DNA of 64,000 bases. Source: REEB76 sp963774895. Its GTDB lineage: Bacteria > Pseudomonadota > Gammaproteobacteria > Natronospirales > REEB76. Below are positions 17,977 to 26,502 of the stretch, piece by piece. Position 1 is the stretch's first letter, and each line of letters starts with the position of its first letter. Position numbers and translations under genes: made by a program. The stretch covers positions 558,001-622,000 of the forward strand of contig CAVZGN010000001.1 of NCBI GenBank assembly GCA_963774895.1. The letters are read 5' to 3'. The notes beneath the pieces were generated by a model. It was not told the DNA's origin, did no database searches, and saw only the letters and a list, made by a program, of their open reading frames with translations.

Positions 17977-18146
17977 GCCCCCAGGATGCGGTGATTGAGA
18001 TTGATTGGCGCTGGGAATGTTAGACTGCCTAATGTCATACCTATCAGGCAAGGACTGGGCATAAAATCACAGTCGTTTTTTTTTTGAACGACTTTAGCGA
18101 GTAGCATTATTGTCATCAAATTCATGTTAGAGCTCTAAAATTGGCG

Positions 18147-18407
18147 ATGCTTATTATAAAAAGCTGGGATTCTGATCTCTCATGGGTTGGGCCATCCAGC
18201 TGGCATATGTCTGCGTTCTGCAGTCGTATCCAGGACTGCACAAATCTTCGCGGTACAGAATTAAAGCGTGTCGCACGCCGCTTGATGCGTAGGGAGCTGG
18301 TAACCCTCGATCAAGTGGACATGGAAAGGGCGTCTGCACTTTTGCACACTCTGGAGTCACTTGGCGCTAAGCTGATTATCAAATCGGCAGATGCGTCTAG
18401 TTCCTAA
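18147..18407 (+). CDS. small protein of unknown function
   Basis: An open frame of 86 aa with ATG at 18147. The C-terminal half is basic then amphipathic (RRELVTLDQVDMERASALLHTL then ESLGAKLIIKSAD) and faintly recalls the end of the ribosomal L7/L12 C-terminal fold (a helix then GAKxxI strand). I cannot assign a family. It has no clear ribosome-binding site and is slightly AT-rich. An inverted repeat AGTCGTT ... AACGACT around a T-run lies about 75 bp upstream. It could be a genuine small gene or a chance frame. Confidence 0.35.
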   Translation: MLIIKSWDSDLSWVGPSSWHMSAFCSRIQDCTNLRGTELKRVARRLMRRELVTLDQVDMERASALLHTLESLGAKLIIKSADASSS

Positions 18408-18426
18408 CCACTCGTCAAAGCAGCTT

Positions 18427-18510
18427 GTAGGTTGGGGTGAGCACAGAGAACCCCAACGTAATCAACTGTTGGGCATCCCCCGGATCAAGTCCGGGGTCAG
18501 CCCAACCTAC
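18427..18510. repeat. palindromic repeat (GTAGGTTGGG / CCCAACCTAC)
   Basis: An 84-bp element with perfect 10-bp outer arms GTAGGTTGGG and CCCAACCTAC and the inner hairpin CCCCGGATCAAGTCCGGGG. This is a common dispersed intergenic palindrome type in proteobacteria. It overlaps the 3' end of the DUF3108 gene by a few bases and could serve as its 3' mRNA hairpin. Confidence 0.8.
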
Positions 18511-19250
18511 TTTGAATTTTCGCTATCGAATTTGATACCCGTCAGCACCAGGCTCCAGGTGTCCTTGTCCGATTCGGTCTGCTCCATCTGTACCAGCAGA
18601 TAATCCAGCTTCGGCGCCAGCCAGAAGGTGGTCACGCGATCCTTATGCGGGGCCCTGCGCGCAATCACCATGGTTTCATAGTTGCCAGCGGGTGTCTTCA
18701 GGTTGGTGTTGTCCTGGCGCAGCATGTGATAGACGTTGATCTCATTGTGATCCAGTACCGGATAATTCTCGATGTCCCGGCCCGCTTGCAGATCCATGGA
18801 GATAGCAAGTTGCGCCAATAGGCGGTCGTAAATACCGGATTTGATGGGCAAAGTATGCTGTTTGCCGTCCTCAGCGGTATATGCCATGCCATTAGCCCAG
18901 TCGAATCGGATGTTCTCCTTATCATTTCTGTCATGGCCGGTGTGTTCGTAGGTGTACTGCAGCGGTTGCAGTTTGCCATCCATTACTTTGAACTGGCTGG
19001 TTTCAGTGACCACGTCATTCAAGAATAGTGCTGCCAGCCCGGCACTCTTGGTTAGAGATTGATAGGTGTAAGTACCGTCCGCATTTCTTGACAGTGAGAA
19101 ACTGGCAGTACCAGCGCGCAAACTGCCTATACCCACGGAATAGGTTGCTTGATATAAGGGGACATTCAACTCCGTGTTTTGTGCAATGGTGGTAGCACTG
19201 AACATGCATGTCGCCACCAAGATGCCCATCAACAATCGCTGACGCTTCAT
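18507..19250 (-). CDS. exported DUF3108 protein
   Basis: A 247-aa protein with a signal peptide (MKRQRLLMGILVATCMFSAT) and the DUF3108 pattern: PLYQATYSVGIGSLRAGTASFSL, then FLNDVVTETSQF, and VTTFWLAPKLDYLLVQMEQ near the end. DUF3108 proteins are periplasmic beta-rich proteins of unknown function, often next to purN in gammaproteobacteria, as here. The ATG at 19250 lies 4 bp beyond the purN stop, so it is probably the third gene of the purM-purN operon; the in-frame start 54 bp upstream would overlap purN. Confidence 0.85.
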   Translation of the reverse strand: MKRQRLLMGILVATCMFSATTIAQNTELNVPLYQATYSVGIGSLRAGTASFSLSRNADGTYTYQSLTKSAGLAALFLNDVVTETSQFKVMDGKLQPLQYTYEHTGHDRNDKENIRFDWANGMAYTAEDGKQHTLPIKSGIYDRLLAQLAISMDLQAGRDIENYPVLDHNEINVYHMLRQDNTNLKTPAGNYETMVIARRAPHKDRVTTFWLAPKLDYLLVQMEQTESDKDTWSLVLTGIKFDSENSK

Positions 19251-19254
19251 CAAA

Positions 19255-19926
19255 TCATTGCTCCTGTGCCGCAAATTCAATCGGCGCCTGTAATCGCTTG
19301 CCATCCAATATCACATGCCCATCATCGAGCCGCAGACGTGCGGATGCAAACCAGCCGATGACCTCTGGATATAGGCGGTGTTCCTGGCGCTGCACCCGCG
19401 TGCGCAGCGAGTTTCCGGTGTCGCCCGGTAATACCTTCACTTTAACCTGGGCGATCACCGGGCCGCCATCCAGTGTCTGGGTGACAAAATGCACACTGCA
19501 GCCATGTTCCTGTTCCGCCGCCTCCAGCACTCGCCGATGAGTACCCAGTCCACGATATTTTGGCAGCAGAGAAGGGTGAATGTTCATTAAGCGGCCGTGA
19601 AAATGTTGCACGAAGTTATCATCGAGAATGCGCATGAAACCTGCCAGTACTACCAGTCCGGGTTTATAGCGATCGATAAGTTTGATAAGCGCTGCATCGT
19701 ATTGTTCCCGATCCTGGTAGTTATCGGGCAGACAGGTTTCCGCTACGACGCCGGCCCCGTGCGCACGAACTAGCGCGCGGGCCTGAGGACGATCGCTGAT
19801 AACGGCTTCCACACTAACCGGCAAGGTTCCATTAGCACAGTTATCCAGAATCGCCTGCAGGTTGGTGCCTTCACCGGAAGCCAGCACCACGATGGGTAAA
19901 TTGGTATACGCGGTGGTCGCCGGCAT
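19255..19926 (-). CDS. purN: phosphoribosylglycinamide formyltransferase
   Basis: Transfers a formyl group from 10-formyl-THF to GAR in purine synthesis. The 223-aa protein has the N-terminal LASGEGTNLQAI phosphate-binding loop and the catalytic block MNIHPSLLPKYRGLGTHR (Asn and His). HGCSVHFVTQTLDGGPVI supplies the catalytic Asp. The stop of purM overlaps the purN start by 1 bp, so translation is coupled. Confidence 0.96.
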   Translation of the reverse strand: MPATTAYTNLPIVVLASGEGTNLQAILDNCANGTLPVSVEAVISDRPQARALVRAHGAGVVAETCLPDNYQDREQYDAALIKLIDRYKPGLVVLAGFMRILDDNFVQHFHGRLMNIHPSLLPKYRGLGTHRRVLEAAEQEHGCSVHFVTQTLDGGPVIAQVKVKVLPGDTGNSLRTRVQRQEHRLYPEVIGWFASARLRLDDGHVILDGKRLQAPIEFAAQEQ

Positions 19927-20954
19927 CAGCGAATAACGATGCCTTCGTGGCTGCTTTCCACCTGACCGATGCGCCAGGCCCGCTCACCCAGGTCATTGAG
20001 TAAATTGAGCGTGCGCTGGGAATCCGCCGGACTCACACATATCACCATGCCGATACCCATGTTGAAGGTGCGGTACATCTCTTTCTCGGAGATGTTGCCG
20101 TGTTGTTGCAGCCATTCGAAGATTACAGGATGTGGCCAGGATTTCGTGTCCAGGGTGATACCCAGACCTGATGGTATCACCCGCGGGATGTTTTCCAGCA
20201 GACCGCCGCCGGTGATATGCGCCAGCGCATGCACCGGCACGCTGCCGATAAGCTTCAACAGCGGCTGCACATAGATGCGTGTCGGTTCCAGCAGATGGTC
20301 GATGAGTGCGCGTTCACCGATACGTTGCTTGAAGGTCGCGGCGCTGACCGAGAGTACCTTGCGGATCAGCGAGTAGCCGTTGGAATGTGGCCCAGAAGAT
20401 GACAGGCCGATGAGTACATCTCCGGCCATGACCTGGCTGCCGTCGATGATTCTGCTTTTCTCCACCACGCCCACGCTGAAACCGGCCAGGTCGTAATCCT
20501 TGCCGGCATACATGCCGGGCAGTTCCGCGGTCTCGCCGCCCACCAGCGCGCAACCCGCTAGTTCGCAGCCGCGCGCGATGCCGCTGATGACCACGGCGGC
20601 GGTGTCCACATCCAGTTTCCCGGTGCCGAAATAATCCAGGAAGAACAGCGGCTCTGCTCCCGAGACCACGATGTCATTCACGCACATGGCCACCAGGTCG
20701 ATGCCGATGGTGTCGTGACGGCCACTGTCGATGGCGAGGCGCAGTTTGGTGCCGACGCCGTCGGTGCCGGACACCAGTACCGGTTGCCGATAGCCTTTGG
20801 GGATTTCCACCAGTGCACCGAAGCCGCCGATCCCGCCCAGCACTTCCGTGCGCCGGCTGCGTTGGGCAGCCGGAGTGATGCGCTCCACCAGGGCATCACC
20901 GGCGTCGATGTCCACGCCGGCATCACGGTAGGTGAGGGGTTTCTTTGCAGTCAT
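19926..20954 (-). CDS. purM: phosphoribosylformylglycinamidine cyclo-ligase (AIR synthetase)
   Basis: ATP-dependent ring closure of FGAM to AIR, the fifth step of purine synthesis. The 342-aa protein has typical PurM motifs: the N-terminal LTYRDAGVDIDAGDALV, the ATP/Mg region VSGTDGVGTKLRLA, MCVNDIVVSGAEPLFFLDYF and CALVGGETAELPGMY. The C-terminal HITGGGLLENIPRV is also present. It is the first gene of purM-purN-DUF3108, and the promoter should be in the 130 bp before the divergent DUF2066 gene. Confidence 0.97.
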   Translation of the reverse strand: MTAKKPLTYRDAGVDIDAGDALVERITPAAQRSRRTEVLGGIGGFGALVEIPKGYRQPVLVSGTDGVGTKLRLAIDSGRHDTIGIDLVAMCVNDIVVSGAEPLFFLDYFGTGKLDVDTAAVVISGIARGCELAGCALVGGETAELPGMYAGKDYDLAGFSVGVVEKSRIIDGSQVMAGDVLIGLSSSGPHSNGYSLIRKVLSVSAATFKQRIGERALIDHLLEPTRIYVQPLLKLIGSVPVHALAHITGGGLLENIPRVIPSGLGITLDTKSWPHPVIFEWLQQHGNISEKEMYRTFNMGIGMVICVSPADSQRTLNLLNDLGERAWRIGQVESSHEGIVIR

Positions 20955-21087
20955 GGATATACCTGGAGGGCGTGTCTATATATTGCCAAGGCAGCATTAC
21001 TCGCCGGACAGTGCCTCAAGCCTGTATATTCTACACGCACGGGCCGCGCACTATGGGTGTGCGACCGGCTTTGGGTTTGGAGGAAGA

Positions 21088-22236
21088 GTGGTAACAGCAC
21101 GCGCATGTTTATATAGTCTTCTGGTTGCATGCCTACTATGCGCTGGTCACGTGGCACATGCCGCGGTGATGCCCGGGCTTTACGAAGCGAGTGTCTCAGT
21201 GCCCGATCAATCCGCCGCCGCCCGCAGTGTGGCCCTGCAGCAAGCTTTGGCGGCGGTACTGGTGAAGATCACCGGCGAACGCGCCGCACCCGGGCTGCCG
21301 GCACTGGCGGACGTCCTCAAGGATCCCAGCCAGTTCCTGCAGCAATACCGCTATCAGCAGGCGACCACTGACGGCAATGCAGCGTCAACACCCACGGTCT
21401 TGTTTGACCTGACACGCACCGGTACACCAGCGATTCCGCCCACCAATCTAACGCTGTGGGCCAAGTTTGACCCTGAAGTCCTGAACCACGCGGTGCGCAG
21501 CGCCAACGAACCGTTGTGGGGGCAGGAGCGGCCAGTGACATTGGTGTGGCTCGCGATCGAAGATGCTTCCAGCAAGGGTATTTTATCCGCAACCAACAAT
21601 CCTGCAGTCATGCAAGCCATGACCAGCGCAGCTGATGAACGTGGCATCGCGTTGATATTCCCGCGCATGGATGCGCAGGACCAGCAGTCCGTTGCCTTTC
21701 CCGATATATCCAACGATGATGTCGTCCGCATACAGCAGGCTTCACAAGTTTACAAGGCGGACGCCACCCTGGTAGGCAGCGTGTATATGACCACGCCGGG
21801 ACAGTACGCGGCCCGATGGCAACTTGCCGCCGGTTCCGAATCGCAAACCTGGACCGCGACACCCGATGCGATCGCGAACGTGACAGCTGAAGGCATACAG
21901 ACTAGCGTAGATCGTTTCGCGCAGTGGTATGCCGTAGCGGCCGGTTCTACCGGCATAAGCGGTGTGACAGTAAGTATCGCGGGCATCAACAACGTGGATG
22001 CGTACGCTAAAGTATTGGCCTATCTGAGCGGGCTCACGGCGGTCAAGGGCGTACAGGTGACGCGCATGGAAAACGCTACGGCGTATTTCAGCCTGGATAC
22101 GCATGGCTCGCTCGATAATCTGCGGCAAGCCGCGCTGCTGGGTGGCATACTCAAGCCGGTCACGCAAGCCCCGGGAATCGTGACGGCTGCCGCACCAGTC
22201 ACAGCAGCGGCGCTGCAATTCCAATATATGCCGTGA
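21088..22236 (+). CDS. exported DUF2066 protein
   Basis: A 382-aa protein with a signal peptide (residues about 1-24, ending HVAHA) followed by a DUF2066 domain (YEASVSVPDQSAAARSVALQQALAAVLVKITG). This periplasmic family of unknown function precedes the purM-divergent cluster in many gammaproteobacteria. The frame is open from 20932, but the GTG at 21088 has GGAGG just upstream and places the signal peptide at the N-terminus, so I chose it. The stop overlaps the next start (ATGA). Confidence 0.85.
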   Translation: MVTARACLYSLLVACLLCAGHVAHAAVMPGLYEASVSVPDQSAAARSVALQQALAAVLVKITGERAAPGLPALADVLKDPSQFLQQYRYQQATTDGNAASTPTVLFDLTRTGTPAIPPTNLTLWAKFDPEVLNHAVRSANEPLWGQERPVTLVWLAIEDASSKGILSATNNPAVMQAMTSAADERGIALIFPRMDAQDQQSVAFPDISNDDVVRIQQASQVYKADATLVGSVYMTTPGQYAARWQLAAGSESQTWTATPDAIANVTAEGIQTSVDRFAQWYAVAAGSTGISGVTVSIAGINNVDAYAKVLAYLSGLTAVKGVQVTRMENATAYFSLDTHGSLDNLRQAALLGGILKPVTQAPGIVTAAAPVTAAALQFQYMP

Positions 22237-22790
22237 ACATGCGCTGGCTTCCGAATGCCATCAGCATCGCGCGCATCGTGCTGGTGATGCCGGTAGCCTG
22301 GAGTATCATCCATAGCGAGGATGTAATCGCACTTATACTCATCATCATCGCCGGTATCAGTGATGCACTCGACGGTTTTCTGGCTAAAAGATTTGGATGG
22401 ACCACGTATCTGGGTACGATTCTCGACCCATTGGCCGACAAGCTATTCATGGCCGGCAGCTTCATCGCTACCGTGTGGGCAGGATTGATACCGTTATGGA
22501 TAACCGTGATCGTGGTCGCGCGTGATGCCATCATCGTAGGCGGTGCATTTGTATATCGTTGGCAGGTTGGCGATTTTAAACCACAACCCAGTGTGCTCAG
22601 CAAAGTGAATACTTTTTTGCAGATATTGTTAGTACTGGCAGTCGTGATTCAGAATTATATTTTTCTGCCCAAGGGCACGGTGCTGGCACTAGTGGTTGCA
22701 GTCGCCATCACTACGCTCACCAGTGGTGCGGATTATTTCATACGCTGGGGACGGCGTTTAGCACGTGCGCCCAGGAGGAAAACGGCATGA
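22233..22790 (+). CDS. CDP-alcohol phosphatidyltransferase family protein (PgsA-like)
   Basis: A 185-aa integral membrane enzyme with the CDP-alcohol phosphotransferase signature D-x2-D-G-x2-A-(K)-x8-G-x3-D-x3-D, visible as ISDALDGFLAKRFGWTTYLG followed by LDPLADK. Such enzymes make phosphatidylglycerol phosphate or related lipids from CDP-diacylglycerol. PgsA is the most likely role, but this cluster in gammaproteobacteria often carries a second paralogue, so I give no symbol. It overlaps the DUF2066 gene by 4 bp and the next gene by 4 bp, forming one operon with PerM and hda. Confidence 0.85.
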   Translation: MNMRWLPNAISIARIVLVMPVAWSIIHSEDVIALILIIIAGISDALDGFLAKRFGWTTYLGTILDPLADKLFMAGSFIATVWAGLIPLWITVIVVARDAIIVGGAFVYRWQVGDFKPQPSVLSKVNTFLQILLVLAVVIQNYIFLPKGTVLALVVAVAITTLTSGADYFIRWGRRLARAPRRKTA

Positions 22791-23854
22791 GCCTCGCTCA
22801 GAGAATCTGGATCATACTGATTGTGGCCGCCACCGCGGCATTCATCTATTACCTGCGGCCAATCCTTACTCCATTCCTGGCCAGTTTCATCCTAGCGTAT
22901 CTTGGCAGCCCACTGGTCAACAGGCTTGAACGCTGGAAGCTGAACCGTACGCTGGCGGTGCTGCTGGTTTTTGTGCTGACGCTCATCGTGCTGGCTCTCA
23001 TCCTGATCCTGGTGATCCCCATGGTAGTGCGTGAAATTGCCGTACTCTTCTCCCATACGCCGCAAGTGATTTCCTGGTTCCAGATCAATGTTCTGCCGTG
23101 GCTGACTGCCCATCTGGGTGTGCAGCCGGAGTCGCTGGCTCCGGAGAAGCTCATTAATCTCGTGGGCTCGAATTTTGTGTCGGCCGGCAAGCTTGTAGGT
23201 CAGGTGCTGGTCTCTGTGTCGAGTTCCGGCGGGGCGGTTTTTGAGTTCTTTATCAACCTTATCCTTATACCGGTGGTCACCTTTTACCTGTTGCGAGACT
23301 GGAACCGCATGCTTGAACGGTTCGCAGCGCTGATACCGCGCGCTGCGGCGCCAACGGTCAAGCGTCTGGTGCGCGAATGTGACGTGGTGTTGGGGGCGTT
23401 TTTGCGTGGGCAACTGCTGGTGATGGCTTGTCTGGCGGTGTTCTACAGCCTGGTACTATCGATCATCGGACTTAATAACGCCGTCGCAATAGGCGTGGTA
23501 GCCGGCATGTTGAGTTTCGTGCCTTACCTCGGCGTCATCACCGGTGTGGGGCTGGCATTGATCACGGCCTTGCTGCAGGGCCAGGGCTGGTTGTTGCCGC
23601 TGGAAGTCGTGATCGTTTTTACCGTCGGCCAGCTGTTGTCGGACCTGGTGCTCATGCCGCGGCTGGTGGGCGAGCGCATCGGCCTGCATCCGGTACTGGT
23701 GATATTCGCGATCCTGGTGGGCGGAGCGTTGTTTGGTTTTGCAGGCATCCTGCTGGCATTGCCGGTGGCCGCTGCCGGCACGGTGCTAGTGCGTTACGCG
23801 CGCGAGCGCTATGTTGAGAGCCGGCTCTATCAAGAGGGCGGCGACGCACCATGA
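22787..23854 (+). CDS. AI-2E/PerM family transporter
   Basis: A 355-aa polytopic membrane protein with about eight hydrophobic segments and the PerM/TqsA fold. It has an N-terminal YYLRPILTPFLASFILAYLG, a periplasmic loop, LRDWNRMLERFAALIPR, LRGQLLVMACLA, and LSFVPYLGVITGVGLALI. The ending is LVGERIGLHPVLVIFAILVGGALFGFAGILLALP. The family exports small molecules or couples to ion gradients; the substrate is not predictable. It sits directly before hda with a 4-bp overlap, a conserved arrangement. Confidence 0.92.
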   Translation: MSLAQRIWIILIVAATAAFIYYLRPILTPFLASFILAYLGSPLVNRLERWKLNRTLAVLLVFVLTLIVLALILILVIPMVVREIAVLFSHTPQVISWFQINVLPWLTAHLGVQPESLAPEKLINLVGSNFVSAGKLVGQVLVSVSSSGGAVFEFFINLILIPVVTFYLLRDWNRMLERFAALIPRAAAPTVKRLVRECDVVLGAFLRGQLLVMACLAVFYSLVLSIIGLNNAVAIGVVAGMLSFVPYLGVITGVGLALITALLQGQGWLLPLEVVIVFTVGQLLSDLVLMPRLVGERIGLHPVLVIFAILVGGALFGFAGILLALPVAAAGTVLVRYARERYVESRLYQEGGDAP

Positions 23855-24564
23855 CCGCCATTGGGATATCCAGCCAATTACCATTGCCTATCAGTCTGGA
23901 GGCAGGCGCTACCTTCGAGAATTTCTATCCGGCCGCGAACCGCTCGGCGATGGAAGCATTGATGCAGCTCGCGCGCGTGGGCGGCGAGCGTGCCATGTTC
24001 TTGTGGGGCGGCGATGGCCGCGGCAAGTCGCACCTACTGCAAGCTGCCTGCCGTTTGGCGGATTTATCCACACGCCGCGCGATCTATATGCCCATGGCTC
24101 AGGCGGTGTTGCTGGATCCGCAGGTAGTGGAGAATTTGGACAGCTACGCGCTGGTCGCAATCGATGATATCCACCGGGTCGCCGGCATCGAGGCCTGGCA
24201 GCGGGCCTTATTGGTGCTGTTCGACGCGCTGGCTGAGAAAGGCGGCAGTTTCGTAGCTACGGCGCGCAACGCACCCAACGCCATCAAACGTCTGTTGCCA
24301 GACCTGGCATCGCGCCTCGCTTGGGGGCCGGTGTTCCAGCTAGAACCGCTCACAGATGAGGAAAAATTAATAGCTCTCAAACAGCGCGCCTCCCGTCGCG
24401 GCTTCGAGTTACCCGATGAGAGCGTACATTTTCTGCTCAAACGTCAGCAGCGTGATATGCACACACTGTGCGCAACACTGGATGCGTTGGATACAGCTTC
24501 GCTGGTGGCGCAGCGCAAGCTCACATTGCCTTTCGTAAAATCGCTGCTGGAGAAGAAGACTTGA
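23851..24564 (+). CDS. hda: DnaA-homologous regulatory inactivator Hda
   Basis: AAA+ protein that works with the sliding clamp to stimulate ATP hydrolysis by DnaA and so prevents over-initiation. The 237-aa protein carries an N-terminal clamp-binding motif QLPLPISL (residues 9-16), the Walker A-like loop WGGDGRGKSHLL, Walker B LVAIDDIHRV and a sensor/arginine region DLASRLAWG. The C-terminal lid ends the protein, without a DnaA DNA-binding domain. It is the last gene of the DUF2066-CDP-alcohol transferase-PerM-hda operon. Confidence 0.96.
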   Translation: MTAIGISSQLPLPISLEAGATFENFYPAANRSAMEALMQLARVGGERAMFLWGGDGRGKSHLLQAACRLADLSTRRAIYMPMAQAVLLDPQVVENLDSYALVAIDDIHRVAGIEAWQRALLVLFDALAEKGGSFVATARNAPNAIKRLLPDLASRLAWGPVFQLEPLTDEEKLIALKQRASRRGFELPDESVHFLLKRQQRDMHTLCATLDALDTASLVAQRKLTLPFVKSLLEKKT

Positions 24565-24596
24565 AAATCGAAAGCGCGACACACGCCGGTCTTGAG

Positions 24597-24953
24597 CTAT
24601 CGGGCATGTTGTCTTCCGGCGCGCAGCGCCGCACTCGCAGCGGTGAACAGCAGCAAGCTTAAGAATACTTCCATGCTTGCATAGCCCGCGTCGCTCTTAC
24701 TGGTCAACACCGTGGTAACACCCTGGGCGAGATAGCCGAGTGCCAGGAACCCGCAGCAGGCGAACCCAGCCTTGCGTTCACGCCAAACGTGATAAGATAC
24801 TATCGCAAGTGGCAACAGCGGCAGGCACAGCCACAGGATGCGTTCGTTGGTGTCGGCAGCTGTGGTCAGCACCCCGAGCCAGACCGATAGCCAAATCGCA
24901 AGCAGTCCCAGGGCCGCAAGTACAAGTGCGCGGCCGGAAAATCGCGTCTTCAT
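24597..24953 (-). CDS. DUF2069 membrane protein
   Basis: A 118-aa protein with four hydrophobic helices and the DUF2069 pattern (WLCLPLLPLAIVSYHVW, LALGYLAQGVTTVL). Small inner-membrane family of unknown function, usually downstream of wrbA in gammaproteobacteria as here. The start overlaps the wrbA stop by 4 bp, so the two are translationally coupled. It converges on hda. Confidence 0.85.
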   Translation of the reverse strand: MKTRFSGRALVLAALGLLAIWLSVWLGVLTTAADTNERILWLCLPLLPLAIVSYHVWRERKAGFACCGFLALGYLAQGVTTVLTSKSDAGYASMEVFLSLLLFTAASAALRAGRQHAR

Positions 24954-25543
24954 CCAGACAGCAGTTTGTTTGCAACCTGCGACACACGCGCGCCGAGTTT
25001 GCGGCAGAGCGTCTGTTCCATGTCGCTGAGCGCTCGATCACTATCGACGCCGGCATGATGGCTCGGTCCGTAGGGCGTGCCTCCGGTCACGGTCCCCATG
25101 AGCTCACGCTCGGTATAAGGCGTGCCTACGATCAGCATGCCGTGATGTAGCAACGGCAGCATCATAGATAGCAGGGTGGATTCCTGTCCACCATGCAAAG
25201 AACTGGTGGAGGTAAACACACCGGCGGGTTTTCCGGCCAGCACCCCGGATAGCCACGGGCTGCCGGTGCCATCAAAGAAGTATTTGAGCGGTGCCGCCAT
25301 GTTGCCGAAGCGCGTTGGACTGCCGACGATCATACCCGCGCATTTCCGGAGATCGTCATGGTTCGCGTACGGCGGGCCGGATGCCGGGATGCTGTCTTCC
25401 ATGGTTTCGCATACAGCCGAAACCGCAGGCACAGTGCGCAGGCGTGCGCGCATGCCCGCTATGCTTTCCACGCCGCGGCACACCTGCTGCGCCATGCTGG
25501 CGGTGGCGCCGTAGCGGCTGTAGTAGAGCACCAGTATTTCCAT
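24950..25543 (-). CDS. wrbA: NAD(P)H:quinone oxidoreductase, WrbA family
   Basis: Flavodoxin-like protein that reduces quinones by two electrons with FMN. The 197-aa protein shows LVLYYSRYGATASMAQQV (FMN phosphate loop), GSPTRFGNMAAPLKYFFDGTG and GKPAGVFTSTSSLHGGQESTLLSM, followed by GTPYTERELM and a Gly-rich GTPYGPSH. All are diagnostic of the type IV NQO/WrbA group. It follows the ArsC-like gene by 3 bp and precedes DUF2069, so all three form one leftward operon. Confidence 0.94.
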   Translation of the reverse strand: MEILVLYYSRYGATASMAQQVCRGVESIAGMRARLRTVPAVSAVCETMEDSIPASGPPYANHDDLRKCAGMIVGSPTRFGNMAAPLKYFFDGTGSPWLSGVLAGKPAGVFTSTSSLHGGQESTLLSMMLPLLHHGMLIVGTPYTERELMGTVTGGTPYGPSHHAGVDSDRALSDMEQTLCRKLGARVSQVANKLLSG

Positions 25544-25546
25544 GGC

Positions 25547-25897
25547 CTAAAGGATGTCCAGGACTGCCGCGGGAGGACGGCCGATACAGGCCATGCCGTT
25601 GGCAAACACAACTGGACGTTGTATCAGAATAGGATGCTCGTGCATGGCGGCGATGAGTTGTGCACGTGTCAATCCCACGTCGTCAAAATTTAGTGTTTTA
25701 TATTCGCGTTCGTTGGTGCGCATCAATTGGCGTGGCTGCAAGCGCAAAAGCGTGAGTGTATGGTCGATCTCATGGGCGGACGGTGGGGTATTTAGATAGT
25801 CAATGATCACTATTTCGATGTGGCGTGATTGCAACAACACAAGTGTTTCCCTGGATTTCGCGCAACGTGAGTTATGCCAGATTGTGACTTTTTGCAT
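25547..25897 (-). CDS. ArsC/YffB-type arsenate reductase-like protein
   Basis: A 116-aa thioredoxin-fold protein of the glutaredoxin-dependent ArsC family: TIWHNSRCAKSRETLVLL with Cys12 as candidate nucleophile, the DYLNTPP loop, MRTNEREYK and a C-terminal HPILIQRPVVF with the conserved RPVV arginine. Arsenate reductase is the family name, but chromosomal copies next to wrbA may act on other substrates and no ars genes are nearby. A 32-codon frame encoding a possible membrane peptide overlaps its 5' end. Confidence 0.88.
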   Translation of the reverse strand: MQKVTIWHNSRCAKSRETLVLLQSRHIEIVIIDYLNTPPSAHEIDHTLTLLRLQPRQLMRTNEREYKTLNFDDVGLTRAQLIAAMHEHPILIQRPVVFANGMACIGRPPAAVLDIL

Positions 25898-25970
25898 ACG
25901 TTATGATCAGCGTCGATAATACCAGCAGCCACACCACTATAAACCAGTTGCGGGTGCTTGACGCGTCCAT
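25872..25970 (-). CDS. possible small membrane protein overlapping the ArsC-like gene
   Basis: A 32-aa frame from ATG at 25970 whose product has one strongly hydrophobic segment (NWFIVVWLLVLSTLIITYA) flanked by polar ends, ending with TAA inside the first codons of the ArsC-like gene. The overlap would permit translational coupling. No good ribosome-binding site precedes it, and I know no family for it. It may be real or chance. Confidence 0.3.
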   Translation of the reverse strand: MDASSTRNWFIVVWLLVLSTLIITYAKSHNLA

Positions 25971-26028
25971 GACACGTTGTTAGCTTGATTATCAGAGTAT
26001 CCAGTCCAGCCATCACTCGCTGATTCAA

Positions 26029-26334
26029 GTGCAACACAGAGTCCCAATACTCCCATCATTCGCCGTAGCGGTCGTAATACTGGTGCTTTGTGCGTGTGCT
26101 GGCGCACCCGTACAGGACATGAGCAATGCCCGGCAGGCGATCGCGGCCGCCCAGCAGGCAGGCGCGCAACGCAATGCAGCCAGCGAGATGGCTGAAGCTC
26201 AGCGTCTGTTGAAACTTGCCCAAGAGCAGCTTGACCAGGGGGATTACAGTGACGCGCGCCAAAATGCGGTACGTGCCCGCAACGCCGCGGAAAAGGCCCT
26301 GCACATTACTCAGGAAAGCCCCACCCCACCTTAG
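26029..26334 (+). CDS. DUF4398-type lipoprotein
   Basis: A 101-aa protein with a lipoprotein signal peptide (VILVLCACAG, lipidated Cys probably residue 24). A helical domain rich in Ala, Gln and Arg follows (ARQAIAAAQQAGAQRNAASEMAEAQRLLKLAQEQL), typical of DUF4398. Such proteins sit in the envelope, probably as coiled coils; the role is unknown. The start is GTG. A larger DUF4398-like lipoprotein with LysM follows, suggesting a functional pair. Confidence 0.75.
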   Translation: MQHRVPILPSFAVAVVILVLCACAGAPVQDMSNARQAIAAAQQAGAQRNAASEMAEAQRLLKLAQEQLDQGDYSDARQNAVRARNAAEKALHITQESPTPP

Positions 26335-26502
26335 TTTTTCCAGTAAATTCCCTACGTTATGGCTTGTTGTTCACTTGACCCGAAGCTTGTGGAGCGTTAT
26401 CCTTTTGAACCAAATTTACCACTGCCTATCAAAGGCATTATAGTTTCCCTAATTGAACATTCCAGTTATCGTTATCAATACCACAAGGTTGGAGATGCCT
26501 AC

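Noticed and set aside
18066..18092. T-run hairpin AGTCGTT/AACGACT as a terminator
   Set aside because: The T-run lies in the loop rather than after the stem, so it is not a standard rho-independent terminator.
20932..21087. N-terminal extension of the DUF2066 protein from an ATG at 20932
   Set aside because: It would overlap purM, has no conserved sequence, and a GTG with GGAGG at 21088 places the signal peptide correctly.
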